Source: Pseudomonadota bacterium (GTDB lineage: Bacteria; BMS3Abin14). From it: DNA of 9,993 nucleotides. Where the stretch lies: NCBI GenBank assembly GCA_003229755.1, contig QIFJ01000192.1, positions 1 to 9,993 on the forward strand, given 5' to 3'. Position numbers and translations under genes: made by a program. Positions 6,155 through 9,993 of the stretch are shown here, piece by piece. Below the pieces are notes generated by a model that was not told where the DNA came from, searched no databases, and saw only the letters and a program-made list of their open reading frames with translations. The stretch's first letter is position 1. Each line of letters begins with the position of its first letter.

Positions 6155-7491
6155 CCTTGATCTTCGTATCTTGGGGCGTCGGCAGGGGTAACCGCGGCCT
6201 CTGGAAGTTCCGGCAGCGTCAGAGTATTCCAGTTACGGCACGATTCGCACCTGGCCGACCATTTTCTCTCCATATGACCGCACTCACCGCACTGGTACTG
6301 AGGCTTCAGCCCAAAGGTAGTATCAACGAATTTTTTGTATTCAGAAACGGCGTCTTCGATCCGATCCCGCCTGGTCATAAACTCACCCAGAAGAACATGA
6401 AGAAGGGGCGCGTCGTACCCTAAAGATTCAACTTTCTTGAGGGCCATGAGGCCCTCATCTATCATCTCAAGCCGCAGACAGGTTTTGCTGTAAAAGAGGT
6501 TCAGGAAGACGTCGTCCGGGTATTTGTTCAAAAGTCCCTTGTATATCTCGATAAGTTTCCTGGGATTTTCAAGCTCCATAAGCTTGTCTTCCATTACCTG
6601 AAGGAATATCGATTTCTTGTGATCGCTGTAGCCGTTCTCCAGGAGTTTGAGCCCTTCGTCCAACTTACCCATGGCTATGTGCGCTTCGCCCTGAGAGACA
6701 ATTGCAGCTACGAAACCGGGGGATTCCTTCACGATCTCCTTGAGCAGCTTCAGGGCGCGATCATATTCGCTTTTTTCCGCGAGATCAACCGCGAACTGGT
6801 ACTTGAGCCCGGTTAAATACGCTTGTTCATCATCAGTTCTGTCCTTGAGCTTGATAACTTTTTGCTGAGTGGATACAGCGCCCTCCCAATCGCCTTCTTC
6901 TTCCTGGATCTTCCGGAGTATCTCTAAAGCTGTCCGGTTCGAGTCGTCTTTCTTTATAATCTGTTCAAGAACCTCCTGGGCCTTGGCCGGCTTCCCGGCC
7001 GCAATGTAATCGTCGACTAAAAAGAACTGGACCCTGAGGTTCTTGGGGTGGGCCTCCCTGGCCTTCTCATGCAGTTCAATTGCCTCCTCAAATTTTCCCT
7101 GGTTCAGGTACACCGTCCCCAGCCTGAAGAAGGGGAGGAGGAAATCCTGGTCTTTTTCCACGGCCTCTTCCAGGAGCTTGGCGGCACGGTCGACCTTGGC
7201 TGAAAGGTGGGCATCAACGCCTTTGTTGTAGAGGTCTTCCGCCTTGGCCCTGCGACGGTTTTTCATGCTCTCCTGTACCTGGATGAAGGTCTTCCTGAGC
7301 CCCCGCATGGCAAACAGGGCAAAGACGAACAGGGCTCCAATTCCCATTGAGAACAGGACTACACCTATTACAGGAAGCTCGACGACTTCTCCCTTCCAGA
7401 AGTGTACGGTGACAGATCCGGGGTTATAGTAGGCGAAAAATGAAAAGGCCATAACAAGGATCAGAATTATCACTGTTGCTATTCTGCTCAC
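6151..7491 (-). CDS. LapA-LapB fusion: membrane-anchored TPR protein with rubredoxin-like zinc ribbon
   Basis: This 446-residue protein joins two parts that are separate adjacent genes in E. coli. Residues 1-65 are a LapA (DUF1049-type) domain: a helix at about 4-22, then NPGSVTVHFWKGEVVELPV and a second helix at about 41-62. Residues 70-390 are tandem TPR helices (ALEDLYNKGVDAHLS-like repeats, KAEDLYNKG, FFRLGTVYLNQGKFEEAIELH and others). The C-terminal end has a rubredoxin-like C4 site, CGEC...CESC (Cys401, 404, 415, 418). E. coli LapB (YciM) directs LpxC to FtsH and so limits LPS synthesis; a similar role here is inferred. The frame opens at a GTG at 7527, but the GTG at 7491 is preferred. 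It overlaps the dksA-like stop as GTGA, has GGGGAG 7 nt upstream, and places the first helix at the N-terminus as in LapA. Its stop overlaps gpmI. Confidence 0.87.
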   Translation of the reverse strand: MSRIATVIILILVMAFSFFAYYNPGSVTVHFWKGEVVELPVIGVVLFSMGIGALFVFALFAMRGLRKTFIQVQESMKNRRRAKAEDLYNKGVDAHLSAKVDRAAKLLEEAVEKDQDFLLPFFRLGTVYLNQGKFEEAIELHEKAREAHPKNLRVQFFLVDDYIAAGKPAKAQEVLEQIIKKDDSNRTALEILRKIQEEEGDWEGAVSTQQKVIKLKDRTDDEQAYLTGLKYQFAVDLAEKSEYDRALKLLKEIVKESPGFVAAIVSQGEAHIAMGKLDEGLKLLENGYSDHKKSIFLQVMEDKLMELENPRKLIEIYKGLLNKYPDDVFLNLFYSKTCLRLEMIDEGLMALKKVESLGYDAPLLHVLLGEFMTRRDRIEDAVSEYKKFVDTTFGLKPQYQCGECGHMERKWSARCESCRNWNTLTLPELPEAAVTPADAPRYEDQG

Positions 7492-7847
7492 TGGACTGCT
7501 CCCCTTTTCTCCATTTCGTCCTTGCACAGGGTGCAGAACCTGGCGTTTGGACGGGCTTCGAGGCGTCCTTTGGGGATCTGCTCACCACAGTTGTCACAGT
7601 CCCCGAATTCACCGGAATTTATCCTCTCCAGGGCTTCATCAATCTCCTTGATCTGCTGAATAACCATTTCCCTGCGCTTCAAGTTGAAGTCTGTCCTGTA
7701 ATTCGAATTGGCCTGGTCCACAGTATCCATGCTTTCTTCCCTTACCCCGTTCTTCTCGATCTCGGACTTTTTCTTAAGAACTGTCTGGAGCTCCAACCTC
7801 TTGTCAAGCAGTATCACTTTGTATTGCTCCAGCTGTTTCTTGTTCAT
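7488..7847 (-). CDS. DksA/TraR-family zinc-finger transcription regulator
   Basis: The 119-residue protein has the DksA/TraR layout. A long basic/acidic coiled coil (residues 1-75) has at its tip DTVDQA, which keeps the D-x-x-D-x-A signature (Asp41, Asp44, Ala46) that DksA inserts into the RNA polymerase secondary channel. A four-cysteine finger, CDNCG...FCTLCKDE (Cys84, 87, 105, 108), follows the conserved ALERINSGEFG linker. In E. coli DksA acts with ppGpp on rRNA and amino-acid promoters; a comparable role is inferred here. Being shorter than E. coli DksA (151 aa), it could be a paralogue rather than the main DksA, so no symbol is given. The ATG at 7847 has GGAGG 7 nt upstream, better than an adjacent in-frame TTG. 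It heads the run dksA-like/lapAB/gpmI/comF. Confidence 0.92.
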   Translation of the reverse strand: MNKKQLEQYKVILLDKRLELQTVLKKKSEIEKNGVREESMDTVDQANSNYRTDFNLKRREMVIQQIKEIDEALERINSGEFGDCDNCGEQIPKGRLEARPNARFCTLCKDEMEKRGAVQ

Positions 7848-7937
7848 CAAGGAACCTCCCGTTGAAGCAGTTAATTAACGTCAGATAGATATACTATAAA
7901 CTCTTGTGTAGATGGAAGGGGGTTGTTGTGTGCCTTT

Positions 7938-8034
7938 AGTTGAAAGTTGAATGTTGAATGTTGAAAGTTAGTTGCTGGTTAATGGTAATAATTGTTCTCT
8001 AAAACTAACAACTTTGAACTTTCAACATTCAACT
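7938..8034. repeat. Two facing AGTTGAA heptamer arrays forming a 17-bp inverted repeat
   Basis: On the plus strand five 7-nt units run from 7938 to 7972 (AGTTGAA, AGTTGAA, TGTTGAA, TGTTGAA, AGTTAGT). On the minus strand five units run from 8034 to 8000 (AGTTGAA, TGTTGAA, AGTTCAA, AGTTGTT, AGTTTTA). GTTGAATGTTGAAAGTT at 7953-7969 is matched exactly in inverse at 8017-8033, with a 47-nt loop. The inverted arm begins 2 nt after the rlmH stop. No U-tract follows, so an intrinsic terminator is unlikely. The same word recurs at 9857-9891. Confidence 0.78.
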
Positions 8035-8035
8035 G

Positions 8036-8494
8036 TTATTTATGGTACGGCTCCTTCCGTAAAATCGTAAATGCCCTGTACAGCTGTTCTACTAGCAAAA
8101 GCCTTGCCATTTGATGAGGCAGGGTCATCGCGGACAGTGAAAGCCGCATGTTGGAATCATCGATCGCCGACCTGCACAGGCCGTGGGGTCCTCCCAGCAG
8201 AAAGCTTACCCGGCCGACACCGTCTTTAATCACATCCCCCAGCCAGGAAGCAAGCTCCTCCGATGTTTTCTGCTGCCCTCCCTCATCGAGAACAACCCTG
8301 ATCTGTCCCTTCAAATGAGTCTTCCTGAGGGGGCTGTATGCTTTCTCCTTATCCGACTCATTTCCAGACCTTTCCTTCGGCACTTCCCTGACCTCTACAC
8401 TGCTGTATCCCGAAAGTCTCTTAAGGTATTCTTCCATTCCCTTCCTGTAGTAAGTTTCTCTGACCTTCCCAATACCAAGGATCTGTATGTTCAA
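8036..8494 (-). CDS. rlmH: 23S rRNA (pseudouridine1915-N3)-methyltransferase RlmH
   Basis: RlmH is a SPOUT-fold enzyme that uses S-adenosylmethionine to methylate pseudouridine 1915 in helix 69 of 23S rRNA, on assembled 70S ribosomes. The 152-residue product has the family length. It has the starting strand MNIQILGIGK, the SAM-binding knot segment VSFLLGGPHGL and the C-terminal signature LVEQLYRAFTILRKEPYHK, which ends the protein as in most homologues. The start is a TTG at 8494 that overlaps the rsfS stop as TTGA, with GGAGAG about 8 nt upstream. The two genes should be co-translated. An inverted heptamer-repeat pair begins 2 nt beyond the stop. Confidence 0.96.
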   Translation of the reverse strand: MNIQILGIGKVRETYYRKGMEEYLKRLSGYSSVEVREVPKERSGNESDKEKAYSPLRKTHLKGQIRVVLDEGGQQKTSEELASWLGDVIKDGVGRVSFLLGGPHGLCRSAIDDSNMRLSLSAMTLPHQMARLLLVEQLYRAFTILRKEPYHK

Positions 8495-8853
8495 TTCAGC
8501 GGCTCTCCTTCAGATTCCACCTCGAGCATGGGAGCGTCTATCCAGAGTCTCTCAATGTCATAATATTCTCTGACAGGCTGCAGAAACACATGAACAATGA
8601 CCTCACCGTAATCCAGAAGAACCCACTTGCCCTCCTTGAGCCCTTCCTCGCCCAGGATCTGGTAACCCAGAGTTTTGAAAGCGTCCATTACATTTTCAGC
8701 TACCGCCTGGACGTGTTTATCAGATGTGCCTGTCATTATCACAAAATATTCAGCTACAGAGGAAAGCCCTCTGAGATCCAGGACGGAAGGGTCAAGTGCC
8801 TTCTTGTCCAATCCTGCTCCTACTGCCAGTCTGGCTATGTCTGACGTTTCCAA
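8491..8853 (-). CDS. rsfS: Ribosomal silencing factor RsfS (Iojap/YbeB family)
   Basis: RsfS binds ribosomal protein uL14 on the 50S subunit and blocks subunit joining when nutrients are scarce. The 120-residue product shows the family core: DKKALDPSVLDLRGLSSVAEYFVIMTGTSDKHVQAVAENV, then GEEGLKEGKWVLLDYGEVIVHVFLQPVREYYDIERLWIDAP. The frame is open back to 8910, but that extension is heptamer-repeat DNA translating to GSWVLGL. A TTG at 8853 has GGAGG 5 nt upstream and gives a start (ETSDIARLAVGAG) that matches homologues, so it is chosen. It overlaps rlmH by 4 nt and lies downstream of the damaged nadD, the usual nadD-rsfS-rlmH order. The 218-nt gap to nadD is full of repeats, so it may have its own promoter. 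Confidence 0.95.
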   Translation of the reverse strand: METSDIARLAVGAGLDKKALDPSVLDLRGLSSVAEYFVIMTGTSDKHVQAVAENVMDAFKTLGYQILGEEGLKEGKWVLLDYGEVIVHVFLQPVREYYDIERLWIDAPMLEVESEGEPLN

Positions 8854-8875
8854 GTTCTCCTCCGTCTGTGTCAGT

Positions 8876-8903
8876 CCCAAGACCCAGGACCCATGTCCCA
8901 GGT
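8876..8903. repeat. Heptamer array, CCCAGGA word
   Basis: Four consecutive 7-nt units: CCCAAGA, CCCAGGA, CCCATGT, CCCAGGT, with exact 7-nt spacing. The array lies just upstream of the rsfS SD and falls inside the falsely extended rsfS frame. Confidence 0.72.
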
Positions 8904-8923
8904 GTGCCACGCCATTGCGTGGA

Positions 8924-8951
8924 GTTTCTAGTTTCTAATTCCTGGTTTCTA
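8924..8951. repeat. Heptamer array, GTTTCTA word
   Basis: Four consecutive 7-nt units: GTTTCTA, GTTTCTA, ATTCCTG, GTTTCTA, starting at 8924, 8931, 8938 and 8945. It lies 20 nt from the CCCAGGA array in the nadD-rsfS gap. Confidence 0.72.
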
Positions 8952-8977
8952 GTAATCTCAAAGAAAGGAACTTTTCC

Positions 8978-9026
8978 CAGCGGCCCTCTGCGGTCCGCCC
9001 ATCTGGGCGGCCAGCGGCCCTCTGCG
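8978..9026. repeat. GC-rich element: 15-bp direct repeat flanking a 7-bp hairpin
   Basis: CAGCGGCCCTCTGCG occurs at 8978-8992 and again exactly at 9012-9026. Between the copies lies CCGCCCA-TC-TGGGCGG (8995-9010), a 7-bp inverted repeat. The modular, GC-rich form contrasts with the AT-rich heptamer arrays on each side. It is probably a dispersed intergenic repeat, but no second copy is in this window. Confidence 0.68.
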
Positions 9027-9044
9027 TTAAAGCAGTTATCGCTT

Positions 9045-9066
9045 TTCAATGTTCTAATGCTCTAAT
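9045..9066 (-). repeat. ATTAGA array, inverted relative to the one at 3537-3601
   Basis: On the minus strand, ATTAGAGC, ATTAGAAC and ATTGAA follow one another at 8-nt spacing. The 14-mer TCTAATGCTCTAAT at 9053-9066 is the exact reverse complement of 3565-3578. It ends 6 nt from the nadD stop. Confidence 0.7.
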
Positions 9067-9071
9067 GTTCA

Positions 9072-9681
9072 CTACTTGTACAAACCGCTACTTACAATAT
9101 AATCATAAACACTGTCAGGGACGAGTTCATGAAAGCTTTTCCCTTCCGAGATAAGCCTCTTGATCCCGCTGGCGGAGATATCTACCGCCGATACGGACAG
9201 CGAAAAGAGCCTGGTACCGCTGCTGTGTCTGAAGCCTCCCTTTTCCTGTGTATATCCGGAACGGATCTTCCCGGGAAGAGACCCTGTCAGGTCTATTTCG
9301 AACCCGGGTCTTGTAAGGACGACTATATTAACTGCCGCCATTACGTCACCCGGTCTGTGCCATGTCGAAATTTCGCTGTAGGCATCCGCTCCCAGGGCCA
9401 GAAAAAACTCCCCGTCGCCTATTTCTTCTCTGAGATCCACGATCGTATCGAGAGTATAGGACACTCCCCTCCTTTGGAGTTCCAGTTCAGAAACTTTCAG
9501 AACGGGGCTGCCGGCAACAGCAAGTGTGAGCATCTCAAGACGATCCTGAGGGAGCGCCACGGGAGGATCGAGACGGTGGGGAGGGACTGCGGCAGGCACC
9601 AGATATACAGTTTCAAGATCCAGTGATCGCGCAAATTCTTTCGCTACTGTCAGGTGGCCCGAATATGCCTATCTTTTTCAT
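9072..9681 (-). pseudogene. nadD: Nicotinate-nucleotide adenylyltransferase NadD, lacking its nucleotide-binding motif
   Basis: NadD joins nicotinate mononucleotide and ATP to make deamido-NAD. The ATG at 9681 begins MKKIGIF, the usual opening. Homologues then read GGTFDPxHxGH, but here four bases follow and the sequence resumes in another frame at GHLTVAKEFARSLDLETVYLVPAAVPPHR. By family alignment 26 nt are missing, removing most of the G-T-F-D-P-x-H-x-G-H nucleotidyltransferase motif and shifting the frame. The ATG frame stops after 22 codons. Downstream everything is intact: GVSYTLDTI, ALGADAYSEISTWH, VVLTRPG, ISASGIKRLI (the ISxTxIR-like motif) and the LVPDSVYDYIVSSGLY end. The longest open piece starts at a GTG at 9599 and gives 175 residues without the N-terminal site. 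As nadD is usually essential, an assembly or sequencing error is possible; another copy elsewhere would make true loss credible. Confidence 0.85.
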
Positions 9682-9682
9682 T

Positions 9683-9840
9683 TGCCGCAGAGCCTGCCCA
9701 GAGGCCTGATAAGGGGCCATCTACTTTGTTCTCCCGCGGCGCAAGTCCTCAACGTATTAACATACGCTTCCGGCTTGCGCCTCTGGTCGCGCCTCATATC
9801 TGACCCCTTCTCAAGCCTCTGGCTTAGGCCTTCGGATGGG
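9683..9840 (-). repeat. Structured noncoding intergenic element upstream of nadD
   Basis: No gene is convincing in this stretch. Its main structure, at 9739-9780, has outer arms GCGCAAG/CTTGCGC (7 bp). Inside is a symmetric 7+7 internal loop, then CGTAT-TAAC-ATACG (5 bp, 4-nt loop). On the minus strand the internal loop could hold a tandem A-G/G-A pair next to the 5-bp stem. A second small hairpin, AAGCC-TCT-GGCTT, lies at 9813-9825. The CAGAGGC word recurs several times. It could be a dispersed repeat or a structured RNA. I recall similar intergenic sequences from related bacteria but cannot verify this. Confidence 0.45.
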
Positions 9841-9856
9841 ATTTTTGTTAGTTTAG

Positions 9857-9891
9857 TATAACTTTCAACTTTAAACATTCAACTTTCAACT
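9857..9891 (-). repeat. AGTTGAA heptamer array, third copy
   Basis: On the minus strand five exact 7-nt units run from 9891 to 9857: AGTTGAA, AGTTGAA, TGTTTAA, AGTTGAA, AGTTATA. They are the same word as at 7938-8034. The 312-nt region from 9682 to the window end holds no supported gene, only this array, the CTTGGAC array and the structured element. Confidence 0.75.
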
Positions 9892-9950
9892 CGTATTAAG
9901 CAACCCATTCTCCCTCGCCTTGTTTGCTATCTGTTAGTTTTTTGGTTCAC

Positions 9951-9978
9951 GTTGGACCTTGGACCTTGGACGTTGGGC
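9951..9978. repeat. Heptamer array, CTTGGAC word
   Basis: Four consecutive 7-nt units: GTTGGAC, CTTGGAC, CTTGGAC, GTTGGGC, starting at 9951, 9958, 9965 and 9972. Nothing else is recognised between 9979 and the window end. Confidence 0.72.
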
Positions 9979-9993
9979 CATAGCCTGGTTTCA

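Noticed and set aside
7492..7527. Longer lapAB start at 7527
   Set aside because: It would overlap the dksA-like gene by 40 nt and put polar residues before the first helix; the coupled GTG at 7491 is better.
7938..8034. CRISPR array
   Set aside because: Units are 7 nt with no spacers, so they are simple tandem words, not repeat-spacer units.
8854..8910. Longer rsfS start at 8910
   Set aside because: The extra residues come from the CCCAGGA array, and the TTG at 8853 has a GGAGG SD and fits homologues.
9678..9878. 66-aa minus-strand ORF whose TGA overlaps the nadD ATG
   Set aside because: It is made of the AGTTGAA array and the hairpin element, has no recognisable protein pattern and no clear SD. 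The ATGA overlap looks accidental.

Overview
The window looks like a chromosomal segment from a Gram-negative bacterium. The best guess is a deltaproteobacterium (Desulfobacterota-like). This rests on the housekeeping cluster nadD, rsfS, rlmH, a DksA/TraR-type zinc-finger gene, a LapA/LapB-type TPR membrane protein, gpmI and comF, and on LapA/LapB being LPS-control proteins. The taxonomic call is inference. GTG and TTG starts are common here, and several are fixed by strong Shine-Dalgarno (SD) sites or 4-nt overlaps.

Layout. Positions 1-418 (minus) hold the start of a multi-pass membrane protein that leaves the window. Diverging from it (plus) are a GT4 glycosyltransferase (633-1767), broken by a frameshift near 1509, and a GH130-family glycoside phosphorylase/hydrolase (1779-2723). 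smpB (2742-3194, minus) converges on these. Upstream of smpB is a 63-aa ORF whose SD lies inside a perfect 15-bp hairpin. A 50-aa CxxC/CxxC zinc-ribbon protein (3711-3863) is the only other plus-strand gene. The rest is on the minus strand: comF, gpmI, a lapA-lapB fusion and a dksA/traR homologue form a tight run (7847 down to 3871) with two GTGA overlaps. rsfS and rlmH overlap by TTGA. nadD (9681 down to 9072) appears to lack about 26 nt covering its nucleotide-binding motif.

Noncoding space. Four of the five larger gaps (3413-3710, 7848-8035, 8854-9071 and 9682-9993) are filled with repeats. The recurring theme is short arrays of about 7-nt words, sometimes 8, of the AGTTGAA, ATTAGA, GTTTCTA, CCCAGGA and CTTGGAC types. 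They are interspersed with GC-rich hairpin elements. They resemble in form the heptamer STRR repeats known from cyanobacteria, but the gene content is not cyanobacterial.

How the genes fit together. nadD (NAD synthesis), rsfS (ribosome silencing) and rlmH (23S rRNA methylation) form the usual growth-linked cluster. The dksA-like gene, lapAB fusion and gpmI appear translationally linked, tying transcription control, LPS control and glycolysis into one transcript. The GT4/GH130 pair suggests glycan or oligosaccharide metabolism. No known mobile element, CRISPR array, tRNA or rRNA was seen. The most unusual signals are the hairpin-buried SD upstream of smpB, the motif-removing deletion in nadD and the heptamer-repeat mosaic.
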